From positions 48,036,163 through 48,100,162 of the forward strand of contig CM067356.1 of assembly GCA_034190875.2 (NCBI GenBank): DNA of 64,000 nt. Direction: 5' to 3'. Under the pieces are notes generated by a model that worked only from the letters and a program-made list of their open reading frames with translations, made no database searches and was not told where the DNA came from. The position numbers and the translations under genes were made by a program. Origin of the DNA: Urechis unicinctus (Eukaryota; Annelida; Polychaeta; Xenopneusta; Urechidae). Every line of letters begins with the position of its first letter. Position 1 is the stretch's first letter. This document shows positions 24,979-39,882 of this stretch, piece by piece.

Positions 24979-25095
24979 TATATGGAAATATATATATATA
25001 TATATATATATATCAAAAAGATGGGTCATGATGTCAATATGGAAATATATATATACATATATATTATACAAATGGGTCATGATGTTAAAATGTTG
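24979..25095. repeat. Tandem duplication of about 60 bp with internal (AT)n
   Basis: Two units share TATGGAAATATATATATA and the phrase GGGTCATGATGT. Copy B at about 48630-48665 holds a shorter single version, so the duplication or AT expansion is specific to copy A. Confidence 0.75.
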
Positions 25096-25824
25096 CATAA
25101 AATTGTCGACTTAATGATGCTTAGTTAAACGTTTGGATTAAAACAGGAAGAAATTGCTTAATAACGGGCAAATGTTAGCGAATGTTATTTTGGTTGGTAA
25201 TTCTGAAAAGTTTGGCAGCAATTTTGTCTGAAAACAATTATATCATGAATCAAATATTACAAATGCCCGTCGATATTACACTTTGTTAAGTACGTGTGAT
25301 AGCGTGATTGCTTAATCTGTTGAGTAATAATATAAATAAGCCTATTTATGTTTAATACATAGGTCATGCAGCTCCATTATATACGACCATTAACGTTGGC
25401 AATAGTATTAATAACAGCATTAACAGCATAGTAGTCGCGTTCTATTTGCATATCGAATGACACCAAATATTGACCGTACAGAAGATGTTCCTCATGGGGC
25501 GAAACTGATCAGAAAAGGCAGAGTGTGCGATTAACCAAATGAACCCACCGATGGGCATTTGTCAATGTTAATATTATGGCTGACGCCGATGAGCAATTTT
25601 AAGGCAGTAATGCTGTTGAGGATATTTGGCACAAATCGATCACTCAAAGATCCAGAGTATTCATGCACAATTAGCCAGTATAAAGTTTGAACTTACCAAG
25701 CATATCCACAGGGTCACTGATCCACTTATCTTTAAGAGATGTAATATTTATCTGGCTCTAGCGGATGAATATAAAGCCGAGACTAAGAACTGCCTCCGGA
25801 TGAGAATGCTAGCTGATAGAGGAA

Positions 25825-25894
25825 GTAAGTCGTGACTGATCTTTTCAGAAATAGGTTAAGCACATAGATCTAAATGTTTACAGGGTACTATAAT
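25825..25894. repeat. Target-site duplication, left copy
   Basis: It matches 27076-27159 with few substitutions except for a 14-base gap. The empty site is preserved once in copy B at about 51020-51120, which makes this a target duplication made at insertion. Confidence 0.85.
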
Positions 25895-27075
25895 ATACTT
25901 GAAGGGAGAACAGGGCGGATGGGGGTTCAAGAGCCTCAGGGTTGAATACCAAGTGGCTTTAGCATCCTTGTCCAGATACGTTCTAGGGAGCCTAGACCCA
26001 TTGATACTTGAAGTGCGAGACGTACTCGAGAGCATGTGTAAGCGACTACCCGACCGTACAACTCTGTTGCAACGAGCGAAGAAGGTGTGGAAGGCGCAGG
26101 GACCAGTACCAGTACTGGAAGAGATCCCAACAACCAAAACGCTCAGGGAGGGACAAAAGACAGAATGGCTGGAGTTCCGAAGGAACAAACACCATGGTGA
26201 GTTTAGGAAAACATGCCTCTCGGACGACACGTACAGATGGTTGACGGAGGGGAGAGTTGACGCTAGGTCAGCCGCTTATGTACTGGCGGCACAGGACCAC
26301 GTGACTCGAACAAGGGTACACTGCAAGAAAATAGGGGTGTACCAAGGCTCAACAACGTGCAGGGTGTGCAAAGAGGGACAGGAAACTCTCGACCACATCC
26401 GGGAAAAATGCCCCTCCCATAACTTCTCGACCTACAAGAGAAGCACGACTCAGTATGTAGACAGGTTCAGTACCAGCTAGCAGACAGGGTTAGTAGGAGC
26501 CCCCGCCAAAGGAAGTTGGACGGAAGTACCAGACGTAGTAGAAAACGAAGAGTACAAACTAGTCTGGGATATATGTCTGACAACCACAAAGCGAATGGAG
26601 CACCGAAGACCGGACATATTGCTTTGGGACAAGAAGGAGCGACGGATCTTTATTGTCAAAATCGCCATGGCACTCGACCACCTGGTGCATGACCGAACTG
26701 CAGAGAAGCGGGCACGGTACTTCGAGCTCGCAGCAGATATGGCTAGGACGTCTGGCTATACCACGCAAGTCGTGCCCATAGTGGTTGGGAACCTAGGCAA
26801 CGTAGACAGTTTGGAGAAGGAGCTGGAAAGGTTTCCTCTGATAAGAGATAAGCAACGGTTGGTCGGAAACATCCAGCGCACAGCGGTTCTCGCTAGCGCA
26901 GGTATAATCCGGCAGCATCTTGCAAGCAAGTAAGAGAGAGTGGCCAACGATAGCGCCGAGCGGGTGGAAGACACGGACGTTTGCCCGGGTATTGCCTTGT
27001 ATACCCGGGACCCTCGGGGCATTAGATGAGGACTGTTGCCTCGAGGAGACATATGACATGCAATATGCAACCCCT
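25895..27075 (+). mobile_element. 5'-truncated non-LTR retrotransposon with restriction-like endonuclease
   Basis: A 1,181-bp insertion that is present in duplication copy A and absent at the equivalent position of copy B. It encodes the C-terminal part of a single-ORF LINE of the R2/R4/NeSL/HERO group and has a GC-rich 3' UTR of about 140 bp without a long poly(A) tail. It is flanked by a target duplication of about 84 bp. Because copy B has the uninterrupted site, the insertion happened after the segmental duplication. Confidence 0.85.
25899..26933 (+). pseudogene. C-terminus of an R2-type LINE polyprotein: zinc knuckle and restriction-like endonuclease
   Basis: One frame of about 345 codons is interrupted only by a TAG at 26478. 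It starts in the segment just after the reverse transcriptase (GGWGFKSLRVEYQVAL). It then has a CCHC knuckle (CRVCKEGQETLDHIREKCPS, about residues 150-170) and the PD-(D/E)xK-like nuclease region (WDICLTTT, HRRPDILLWD, RIFIVKIAMALD, KRARYFELAADM, VVPIVVGNLG). In the family the residue two before the final hydrophobic strand is usually acidic (IIE-like); here it is Lys (IVK), which would inactivate the nuclease. The reverse transcriptase itself is missing through 5' truncation. Confidence 0.85.
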
Positions 27076-27159
27076 GTAAGACGTGGCTGATCTTTTCAGA
27101 TATAGGTTAAGCACAACAACTAAGTGACATAGATCTAAATGTTTACAGGGTACTATAAT
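27076..27159. repeat. Target-site duplication, right copy
   Basis: Full 84-bp version of the duplicated target, GTAAGACGTGGCTGATCTTT through TACTATAAT, directly after the element's 3' end. Confidence 0.85.
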
Positions 27160-28139
27160 CATTATCACGAGCACCTGCTCCAAATCCGTCACATCAAACT
27201 CTATCAACAATGTGAATAATCAGAAGGATGAAGTTATATAATAATTAATTATTATGTCATATGGCGTTAAGTTAAAATATGAATAAAGAGTACATCAAAT
27301 CGATGAGAGGACAATGATCGGGCACAAAACCGTGTATTTGATCGGAGTATGTCTAATAATAACTGCTCGTCTGGAAAGACAAGTTGATTGTATGGCTACA
27401 CCTTGTTTTGTATTGGTCATTGATAACCTATAACATAGTCACTTGGAATTTGTTGATGATAAACCATGATATCCAAGAGCTACACAGTATAACCATAATT
27501 GCACGCTTTATACGTGGCTCATGGATACACATAACTAGTCAGGCTTAAACGTCATGAATATCCAACAGCAAGGAGTACAACTCTATATTGTATAAGTTAT
27601 CTATTCATTTAAAGGACGAAGCCATAGCTTAATGGCGACAATAACATTAACCTAACATAATTGATTTACGAAATGTAGACAGCATCCGTTCATTTCCGGT
27701 GAATATGATTAATTAGCTTCATTTTTTTGATTGGCTTAAAATCATGATGATAATATTTTAGGAATCAGTGAAAATATAATTACACACACTACGAATTGTA
27801 AGCGTTAAATGTGAATCGAATGTCATTACCTCTCTCTATGACATCATTATAAATAACCTCTAAACTATATAGTCCATGTATATTTATTATTACTTTGATA
27901 AAATGCAATACCAAATGTTTATTGCTATTGAAAGCATATCATATGCACATTTACGTCAATAAGTGTTGACGTGACGAATGATATTTTTGAAGTATCGCAT
28001 ACGACCCATTATATAAACAACGTAACACGATGTTAATGATATTGACATATCACAAGCAATCGCAGAAATGCTAATACAGCCCATGCAGTCTGAATATAAC
28101 CCGTTGATCACTGACTACAGATTCATACAGGTTTGCACA

Positions 28140-29000
28140 AGTAATAATTTCTCATATTTTCATACCTGGACTGGCATTTCCATTACCTTGGATCATCTGG
28201 TGGTGATGTTTGTCTGTGCCTGCAGTCTGTGACTTCCCAACACATGGAAGTCGTAGCGTTAATGTATCAATGACAGACAACCGCATCAATTCTGAAACAA
28301 GACTCTGATCTTTCCCGACAGCAATAGCGATATGTCATATCGCTGCTGTTACGGGATATTTAGCACGTTCCTTCAAGCATTCCGTCGAAGCTGTATGTGT
28401 TTCTTTAAATTATGGTGTTTCTAGGGCACTTGTTCCGAGTCCAAAATGTCTAGAGTGGTGTGGCGACTGGCAGAAGTATGGCAGATACAAGGTTAATGAC
28501 ATCGGGTTACTAGGAGCTTATAGTTGCGTGTGAATGTACACGTGGATGCTTTTGGGAGCATATTATACTACTTGCTATTAAACACTTAAAGTTGCCGAGA
28601 CATCGCGTGTTACGTGACTAAGGGTTATTGTTTAACGGCTGCAAATTAGTGATGTCATTAGGTACTTAGTATTAATAAGATCGTACGTCATCGGTAGTTT
28701 GATGTTTTTACCATAACCATAGACGCCAATCTATTCAACGAGCGCGCTTTGTATGAGACAAGATGGGAAAAAGATGCGCTGATCAATACAACAATTCATC
28801 GCGATTCAATCAAACTTGTAGACCTTAACTTTTGCTTTCTAGCATTAGGTCCATATAATAATACCATAAGGACCAAGCTTGACCGTGGTGAATGCGATAT
28901 GGAACGACACATTATTGCCCTGGTAAGCTCGACCTGTAAGCGACCTTCCCCAAACTCTTACTTATAGTAACAGAGAATTCGCTGGATGCTGCACGTATCA
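28140..29000. other. Copy-A-only block, nothing recognised
   Basis: About 860 bp present in copy A between sequences that are adjacent in copy B (about 52130). No ends, domains or terminal repeats were found. It may be an insertion in A or a deletion in B. Confidence 0.6.
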
Positions 29001-29941
29001 ATTTATTATTATACATCTTATTATATTTCATTTTGATTTTACCGCGGAAAATGTTGATATGTAGACTAACATAGATATTTAAATGTTTGATCACTTAATT
29101 TGTGTTTCGAATAGGGAGAGAGTTCGTGACATACATTTACGCAGAGCAATGCTTAACAACATCTGAATAGATATTATGAATACGTATTTGTCGGATATTA
29201 CCCAATGCATGCTCACAATTTCTTGTATGAGCTAAACGCTTTGTTTTTGGGTGCTAAAAGTCATCCTGGATAAGTGCTACATATTTGGGCGATTCCTTGC
29301 AATGCAAATACTCCTACAATACTAACATCGCGATAAAACACATGTGTAAGTTGTTCACCAGCTTAACCTTTCTCTTGGGTTTAAATAAGATATTATAATG
29401 ATATATATCGTCAGCTGCTGCCTCAAAAACCGTAATTGGAGTACAAATCACACAGAAGTGCGTGTGTAATGGTACAAACAAAGCAGGTCTGACACGCTTT
29501 AATCATGTCTGGTCGAGTGGAATTAGCAAACATCAATGGCCTTAGTTCAGCTCGGTAACTTTGAAATAATAGCCTCTTGTATTGTATTATGATGTTTTAT
29601 CCGAAGATAAAACTGTAGAAATCCGATACGGATTCCGCAATACTGACTGTACATCATAGCCCGTGCCATAAAACGCAGCTGAATATTGACATCCTATAAG
29701 AACTAAATTAGCACATATGCTGTTTGTTTCATGCATGCACAGCATGAAGATAGTTACACAAACCTACGTTTGGATTATCGGAGTTCGATACGAAGCAGCT
29801 AGTCGTCCAGACCATAGGTAGACAAGAGGAAATGAGGCTAATAATGGACGTTAACAAGAAATGGCCGGATGCTGCTTACCCATCATCAGCACGTTTATGT
29901 ATTTTGGAATCGATGTAGATGTACTATATCTGTCAAGACTA

Positions 29942-29980
29942 CATATATATATATATATATATAGATATATATATATATAT

Positions 29981-30077
<97 letters not shown>

Positions 30078-30235
30078 AATATATATGTACATATATATAT
30101 ATACATATATATATATGTATATATATATATGTATATATATGTATTTATAGAATTAGATACTTATGCATGAATATATATAAATGCATATATATATATATAT
30201 TCAACATAAAACCATATGTACAAATATATAAAAAA

Positions 30236-30297
<62 letters not shown>
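29942..30297. repeat. (AT)n microsatellite, compound
   Basis: Two long AT tracts (29942-30090 and 30235-30297) are joined by AT-rich sequence with GTATAT variants. The tract sits exactly where copy A loses its match to copy B (about 6 kb of extra sequence in B). Confidence 0.95.
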
Positions 30298-30304
<7 letters not shown>

Positions 30305-31776
30305 CATAATTATATTTGAAACAAAACAAAAACATGAAAATAACTGTGATAATCAAGCGTTTGCCTTCTCATCATCACAGGCTGCAATGGATACAAAGAT
30401 AATGGTTGACGAATGTTGGCCAACGCAACTTTCTAGTGCACCATTTAAACGAACACAATGTGGCACCCAACAGCAAACTCCTTCTTGCCTAAGTAAACTC
30501 AGATCTTGACAGATTGTTATTGTGTCTATTTACGTGTATATTTCATGTTTACTTGAGATACTTTCAACCGTACAATGACTGTTATATAATCATTTAAGGG
30601 ATTCAAGGCATGTGTGCTTGCCCCATTACGCCTCTGGGTTCATATTGTCACACATGGACCCTTTGAGCTCCCGGTGTTACGTTGTACTCCCATAATGATG
30701 CCTCGTGGCATAAACAAGTACCTATGGCATCCAACAAGCTTTGTCGCCGTTACATTTAGACTAAAGTTTATCCCTAAAAATACCATCGCCTGTCGAATTC
30801 GCGCAAAATGACTCATTTCTGTTCCAGTATGAGGATCCCTTTTGAATTCACAGTATTGAGATGTAGCTTCCTGTGATTATAGTTGTCGATCCTGCTGACA
30901 TGTCCTGTAAGATAAATAGTGCATTAATCAATCATTAAAATTTAAAAAAAAAACACTATCAGAAGGAAACTGTATAGATTGATGTGTATGCCTAGAGCAG
31001 GTGCCATCAAATAAAAACATAGAATTGGAGGTCATTCACCATCGTTTGCTGAGACCAATAGGGTGACAATACCGTGCGGAAACGATATACATATAGAACA
31101 CATTCAACCGGGTTGGCTGTGAAGTAGTTTGCTTGATTGAAGCAAATGAATCATGATATATGAACCAGCAACGAGTAATTGATTCAGCACCACTACTTAG
31201 AACTGAATTGAGCCCTAAACTGCGTGGCTCCCGGTTACGTTACTCTGCTCAGACAACACTCAACAAATTCTGTTATCTATCAGTTTAGGTGGCAACTGTA
31301 CCAAGGTCTCCATGAATATATACATGGTTGTTGCCCAGGGGAGCGAATGCGAAGGTTACTTGTCACTTAATGTTCTAAGGGGTAAAGTACTCTTTTGTGA
31401 GTATAGGTCAAGCACATAGCGTTCATTGATTTACCACTAGCGCACAGTCTAGGTTGTTTAACCATTTTCTCAAATAGCGTGGTGGTTTAACCTTGCACGA
31501 ATTAGCAAAATCTAATCAACGTTAATTCAGTAAAGCAGGTTGTCAATGTATAGCAGTATACTTTTGCACCTAGTGCACAGGTACAATTAACATGAAATGT
31601 TTGATATTTCGGTGCATATTGTTACAATCTGAACGTCTAGCTTGATTACAGATGTTTTACTGTTATTGCTTTGCTTAACTGATCCATTTTGTGAGGCATG
31701 TTTCACGATTCAAAGTGTAAAAAGATAGTATTGCAACAATCGCAAATTAAGTATTCGCTTGTGTTTCTTTAAAACT

Positions 31777-31960
31777 TACTCCTTATTACGGGAAGGGGTG
31801 CGAGCTAGATGGCTCTGTCTCGTTATTGCAGGAAGGCGAAGACGAGATAGCACTGACCCCTTATTACAGGAAGGTGCGGGCTAGATAGTAATGACTGCTT
31901 ATTACAGAAAGGTGCGAGGTAGATAGCCCTTACGCGTAATCACGGGAAGATGCGATCTAA
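31777..31960. repeat. Degenerate 38-39-bp tandem repeat, five units
   Basis: Units read CTTATTACAGGAAGGTGCGA then GCTAGATAGCA-like ends. Identity between units is roughly 70-80%. Confidence 0.8.
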
Positions 31961-32768
31961 ACAGCACCGATACAAGCAAGCGTTATGGGCATAACATCTT
32001 CGATGTCAGTTTGTGCTACATTGTGGAGAACGGACGCCAATTCAATGATACATTTCTTAAATCAAACCATACCACATCCTAAATTCACGTTGATAAACAT
32101 AAACAATATGTAGATTAGTGGTACATAAACCACGCAAGTTCGATGTTGCTGTAAGAAGAGGGCTGGGTGATTGTGCATAATTGGTAGCACTGTGTTGGGC
32201 AATTTCGCCGTGGCACAAATATCTTTAAGTGTTAGATTGGCCAAATTCAAGCCTATTATGAAGGTCGCGGCACTTGTTTTCAGGGCAAATAGGCCGGGGA
32301 CAAACGAACTGATTAATCTGTATTCTGGGAAACAGAAGTAATTGAATGAATTGCCGAGTTCTGAGATACCGCTCTAATAGGTGAATATGAATTATGTCGA
32401 GGCTTTCTGATTTGGGTAATGTATTGAAATAGTGATCGATACAAATATAATGAGACCGACCTTGGACTTGAAAGATGCGATATCGTGAGCAATGTATTGG
32501 TTCAGCGGCACTGAGCTCTGTACATGTGTAACTGTCGATAATGGAATAATCTCATGCATGGATCAACCTGGAATAATTCATATCATTCCACTGGACGAAT
32601 CACGATTAGATTAGCGCATTGGACATATTTGTTCAAATAACGCTGCCGCATTTACGTGGCAAGTTCACTATTGAAGCAAAGCGTGGATCGTTGATCGAGC
32701 ATTGCATTCAATAAGAAAACGCTATCGTCGTATTCGCCTAGGGAGAAGGTCAAGATGCGGTGATTATA

Positions 32769-33065
<297 letters not shown>

Positions 33066-33239
33066 ATATCTATGTATATATATATATGGCTTGGGTTCAT
33101 GTAATTTTAAGCAAGATATTTTACATCTTGACTTTCGATGACACGTAAAGGAATTCAACGCTGCGCTTGTCGCCCTTCGTTGGATCGATTAGTTCCGTTG
33201 CAAAAATACTGAATGCGCCGTGAATAGTGCACCATCGAA

Positions 33240-33745
33240 AGCAGCGATTTAGTGTGCAATGAATGAATGGCCTCTAATATCTGAGTTGGAGGTAACATGT
33301 GACACATTCTAAGTAAGCAATTGGTTATTTTGTAATTTCGTACGTGCAGACTTTAAGGTTCACAGAATAGATGAATGACTGATGGGATGTTTTTGTATCT
33401 TATGTAAAGTAACTCAAATAATAGATTATGTTTGTTGAACGATGAACGACTTGTGGAATGTTTTATGTTGGAACATAATCTGTCATAATGTAGGCCAATA
33501 ATGGTGTGACTATTAGCGTGTATTTTATACTTACCTTACTAGATGCATCACAAGATAAAATAATGAAGCAGCGATCTAGAGTGTAATTAATGAATGGCCC
33601 CTAATTTTTCAGCTGGTGGTATCATGTAACACATTCTAAGTAAGCAATTGGTTATTTTGTATGTGCAGACTTACGGTTTACAGAATAGATAAATGACTAA
33701 TGGTATGTTGTTGCATCTTAGGTAAAGTAACTCAATTAATAGATA
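33240..33745. repeat. Tandem duplication, unit about 330 bp
   Basis: 33240-33427 is repeated at 33567-33745 (AGCAGCGAT(T/C)TAG, AATGAATGGCC, CTAAGTAAGCAATTGGTTAT, AAAGTAACTCAA); a third shorter match runs to about 33860. The copy-B homologue lies at 62220-62700. Confidence 0.85.
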
Positions 33746-36700
33746 GTAATTTTGTTATTTCGCACGTCCAGACTTTAGGGTTCAGAAAACTCATAATTAT
33801 GGTTGTGAAAAGATGAACGACAAATACCGTAGAGTAACACAATTAATAGATGCAACTAACAGAAGCAATGCAACGTAATATATTAGAGTGAACGTAACAA
33901 ATTGAAGAAATGGGCATTGCTGTTTATAAGAATGTGTAGTTGCTATATACTATATTTGTAGATTTAGAAGTTGAACCATTAGCATGTGCTCGTGATTCCA
34001 TGGTGTATATAATCATCTCTGTGTGGAGTCAATACTTGGGATGTTTATAATGGCTCTAGTATGATAAAGATATTGCCATTTGTGACATATTTTGAGCATA
34101 ATCTGATTTGGAAACATTGAATAATATGCAGAATTTTAAAATGGAGCAGTTTCATTGCTATACCGGCGTCAAATGGGCAAGCAATGCTTTCAGGATTGTC
34201 ATGTGATCTGATAACACCCGTTTTGATCATTATTTATGTACCCCATTTCAGTGATGCCATATTAAACCTCGTTAAGGGTATAGCAAAACGACCTAGTTAT
34301 ATACATTGACTGACCAAAGCTATAATGGTGTTGCTGCAACTAAGTTTATGCCGCCAATTCTAGTATCGCGATAAATGAGGCAATATCGCGAGAATACATG
34401 GGTGAACGAAGCATGGAGGGAAATGGGACCATTCGGCCGTTAGGATCAGTATATGAGCTAATAGACAGATTGATTGTGACGTAATCATTTCCGTTGTTTA
34501 ATGGACTGGTCTATTTTTGTAAATAGCTGGTATGGTTAAAAGGAGCTCTTGCTTCGATGCCGACACATAAATAACTCAGTGAAGGTGCTTTATGGCTATT
34601 GAATAGGTTGCTTTTTTTCAAGGTTTTAACGAACAAACATTGATGAAATACCAAAATATAATTAAAGCCGAATTTTTCATTTTCCATTACTTGCTCTTTA
34701 TGCATGTATAGTGATACAAACACGGTCGTTGATTTAGATTCTTGAAAAAAAATATTTTTTTCTATAATTATTCGGAAATAAGGCTCTAAGGCACTCTGCA
34801 TCCATCAGTTGTGAGAAATGGGGTATCTTTTGACAATTGCATCAGTTCAATTATTGATAGATGAAGCATTAATATGAGTCGTAGTCATGTACGCTGGCTT
34901 AGCATCAATAGATGATATTATCTATTGGCAAATTTATATAATAATGTTTGTCTAATTTGTATTGTTTTTGTTAGAGCCGATTGATATCTGATCTAGACTG
35001 GATAATCGCTTTTAGATATTTTGGTTTCATAGTTCCACGCCTTGTGAAGTCTTATTTTTTGGACAGATTAAGATTTATAGCGCGTAAAATACTCTCGTGA
35101 ACATGCTGCAACGCATAAGCTCCGAGAATGTGAGATGACCGGCACGGCAGCAAACATCCATATCTAGTTGATACCTCTCTTGGTCAAGGATGGTTGTGAT
35201 AAGCTCTGGCGCATAGCACTTGATAGCATATTGCGTGGCACTACAGAGAGTGACGGAATGCCTAGATCACGAGACATGCAATGCTACTCTGCAATCGGAC
35301 AAGTCACAATTTGACGCTGCCAATGCGCTGAGGAATACGCAAAGGCCATTTTCGACGTCACATTCATGACTTTGCAATATTACAAAACGGTGCACTGTGA
35401 ATCATTGCGTTTTTTCCATGGTTGTGATTATGCGTTGTACTTAAATACAATCTTTAAGATACCTAGAGAATATCGTCTTAATTGCTGTTTCCCACATTAG
35501 CTTACCTGTCTTGTATATAATTGTCATTTTCTATTCCGACACCTGAGATGACGAATTCAGGGCAATATTGCATCATTCACCTATTTGTGCATTTGAATGC
35601 CAGTTAATCAGTCCAGGAGGTCAATATCGAATCCTTCGTGATTATTTACCCAATCTACCGGTTGAACTGCAATAAACACCAACATATCATGTATAATTGT
35701 AATCAATGACGTTGCTTATTCAGTTGAATATATCTGGTGCAACTACCACACGTGTCGGCTGTACGCACTGGCTCTTTGTTCCCTACGAGCACCGATCCAC
35801 TAGATCGATACACAATGGCCAACCGCTTTTGTGAAATTCTTCCACCAGTCACACCGAATATATATATGCTCCTTTTATTGGCAGGATATCATACATCATT
35901 ATATGTATTTAAGTAAACATTTTAGTCAATGAATCATTTGCCATTCGATGATGGACGTCTCTATTATGCTTACGTGTTTCGGGATAATTAATGATCGGAT
36001 ATGCATGATTTCTATTGTTCTGTACACTGACAGAATAATACATTTATAATGACTAATTCATCGGAGCAATAACAAAGATATCGTTTTCTTTCTCATAGCG
36101 TGTCATTCATTGAAGAAGGTTCAGTCTAGTTTGGCAGGCACGAAAATGCAGCTGTCATCTGCATGAAACTTATTGAGCATAAATAGTGCTTTTAGGTGTG
36201 CCATCACAAATTGACAGCAATACAAGTTGTACAGGGGAATCAACGCATGCGTGAACTTTGGCCACATTCTGTCTTGCCTTTACCAAGACATTGTGAACGA
36301 AACCTAAGCCGCGCAATTACAGAATAATTTTGAGATACACTAAATATTCTAGGTCTTTCTAAATATCAATGCGAACGACGTGAGCCCCTGTAGTAAATCA
36401 AACGAGTCGGCATTTCGTGGTGTCCTATCGGCCATTTAAGACTAACATTACTTTGCGAGCAGTATCTACCCTCATATTGGTCAGCACAAGAAATGTCGAC
36501 CCTTTTTCCTGGCCGTTCGCTTTGTTTTGTTTTTATATGTTACACATTCTTATCGTCAGTCACAAGAACTTACGTCTTTAAGCTGTCTATTATACTGTGT
36601 TTGAGTTGGGTTGAAGCGCCGAACGACTTAGAATTTAATCATGTATCAGTCGTAGACTACGCATTGCAGCACAGCCCTATTGATAAATTATCGACTAATC

Positions 36701-39379
36701 AACAAGTTTAATGATATATTCCGAAAAAGTTCACATATCTTCCTCATCACAGTCAGCGGCACTGAGGCCAATTAAAAGTGTAATGTTACTATCAACCAAT
36801 ATGCAACATAAGATAAAAAGTGACGTCTATGTGACAAGATATTGCCTGCTGTGAATAACATATATACGATCGAATGTAGATATCGTAAAATCCCTGTGCT
36901 ATTTGGTGGGATTCAACTGGATGGTCTGGCTATCTGCTCATAGAACTGCTACCCCACAGTAAGGTCGCCAAATAACCATGCGGAGTCATTCATATATACG
37001 CTCCAGTGATGCTTGTTTTGCACGGCAATATATATATTTTACTTTGTGCAACAACGATGCTAGAACCAGTGTGGTAAATAACATGCTTGGTGATTGAAAG
37101 AACTGCAATTCCCTGCACACTCTTCAGCTGGTCGAGCCTTGGTGCTTTGGGGGTCTTGTAATATGATGTTGCTCTGTCAATAACCGGTCATACATTTATT
37201 CATTAGGGATATTTGCCTATGTCTTACAAAATGTACGACCCATCATGCGAGCGCTAAGGTAAAGCAAGTATAACCACCTTGAGGTTAAAATCAGTTTGTT
37301 AAAAGTACTGAACTCATACATCTGCAATCGTTCGGCTATTCTGCCCTTACTATATTTCTCATATGTTTTAATGTGCCAGACTCTCCCACGTTGGTGTCAA
37401 AATAATTGTACAGGTCTATTGTCTGGTTCAGGCTTGTAAGACTATCCACTCCTGCTCCGTGTAGATGAAGTCAGTAACAACTGATATCAAGCAACGGGCA
37501 ACAAGAGGAGTGTTAAGCTTTATATATCGTTTGTATTCATTCCTTAATGAAGTTTCTCCAGTGGATTAAAAGATGTTTGTTTTTTGCAGGACAAATTTTG
37601 TTTTACATCCACTTGGATGAATTCTGCACATCTCTGTGTCCCTTGGCAAATGAAGAAATGTAACAGTAACCATCAAATGAAATGCTAGAAAGTCTATTAT
37701 TAACGTGAAAGTCTATTAATTCCTGTAGCTTTCAAGTCTATTCACGATCTTAAATTATTTGACATGGGAAGTGTGTCCATTCCTGCGGAATTTTACACCA
37801 GTACTCGTGACATTTTGTGGCCGCTTGTGTATTGATGGGGCTATAATAAAATGTTTTCAAGTTCACGAATCTGTTTCTAAAAATAGGGAAATCACTCCAT
37901 TGGAACCAACAAATTGGGAGCGGCATAGAACAAGACAAGGACGTTAATAAACGACATTCCTCTGTTTTATATCTACAGTCGGATTGCCCACTCCCAATTT
38001 GCTAGCCCTATTAATTGAGACTGACGACCGATGCGATAGCATTAGGACAAAATACACAGTGACAAATCTACGCCATTGCTATTGGCTGTGCACACCCTTT
38101 GATATGACTACGAAAAGGAAAATTACATTCCGTAATATAGAAAGTCACGTACCATGTGTATCACCATCTGGTCCAATAAGTCTTCCGTCCGTATTTTAGA
38201 CGGTAAAGAAACCAACAAATATTTCAACTGGAAGTCGTAAGGTAACAAATAACCTTTAGATGTTAAATTAGCACCATTAGAGGTTCACTTATCATGCCGC
38301 TTTATCTATTTAATGCACAAGATGCGCCATGTGGGATCCGTCACATTGCATCATCAAGAAAGAGAAAAATAAGAGCAGAACAATCGACACCAAGTAATCA
38401 GCAAAAGCACCATTATCATCATATTTTGGCATGATAATAACACAGGTACAGCAACCGGGCACAAATGCAACTAAATTATTTAAATTATCATTACCGCACA
38501 AACGCTGCATTTTCCGAAGGCCACTGCTATTGCTCCTCGTAAGGTATAAATAATCAATCGAGATTGTCTCGATTTAAATTTTTTTTGCGCTACAATACAG
38601 TCTTGTTGTTCAAACCGGATGCGTTGAGTTGGTTCCGGTCTAACTCATTGTAATGAGAGCATCCAACAGGCGCTATCACAACATTACGAAAGGCGTTTGC
38701 GAAAATGTCTTAAGAAGAGACCAACTTAACACACACGCGCGCGTTTTGGCCTGATTCTCAGGCAGCCAAATGTGCTATTGTTTGACATGAGGCAAATTAT
38801 ATTTACACCTTATGTATGTACTTAAATACGGAATATTGACCAAGATCAACGCCATTGCTATTCAGTTAGCTGACTCGGTTGTGCTCTGACGGCAGCTGGT
38901 GGATGGTAAGACTTTGTAGGATTTTTCACATATTGCATTGTTGATGGTGCACTCAACCAGATGTACTACCAATTTGTGACGGGAGTTACATAAGAACGAA
39001 AAACCTGATAATTGCATGGGTATGCATCATCGTAACTACAATAATCAATAAACCAGTAACGCCGTACTGATGAATGGACGATATGACGTGATTTCAACAG
39101 ACAATATTACAACTATATAAATAGCAATTAGTAGAATTATGTAAATTATTCCTTTGTCTGTTTGGTTTATAGATATACTTATATACTAGCTTTAAAGTCG
39201 CAGTGCTACCGGGAAAAGCCCAGCTGGTTTGAGGGTAGACGTAATAAAATATGAAGAGAGAACGTAAAATTAAACTGGCATGTAGAGAGCTGTTGATCTG
39301 GTAATTTCCTGCTGCAAGAGCCACAAAGCTTTCATGCATTGCATAATGTTTTCAAACATTCTTCTCAAAAGGCGTGATG

Positions 39380-39380
39380 C

Positions 39381-39411
<31 letters not shown>

Positions 39412-39476
39412 TATATATATAAAATATATATATATATATTCATATATATATATACATACATATAGTTGTGTGTGTG

Positions 39477-39536
<60 letters not shown>

Positions 39537-39623
39537 AATATATACATATGTATATATATGTACACACACATATATAAATATATATAATATATATTTATAT
39601 ACATACATAAATTTTTGTGTGTG

Positions 39624-39675
<52 letters not shown>

Positions 39676-39715
39676 AATATATAAATATATATATATATAT
39701 GTGTGTGTGAATATA
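39380..39715. repeat. (AT)n microsatellite with GTGTGTGAATAT interruptions
   Basis: Several AT tracts are separated by the recurring phrase TGTGTGTGAATATATA, giving a higher-order repeat. Confidence 0.95.
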
Positions 39716-39726
39716 TATATAAGCCA

Positions 39727-39882
<156 letters not shown>

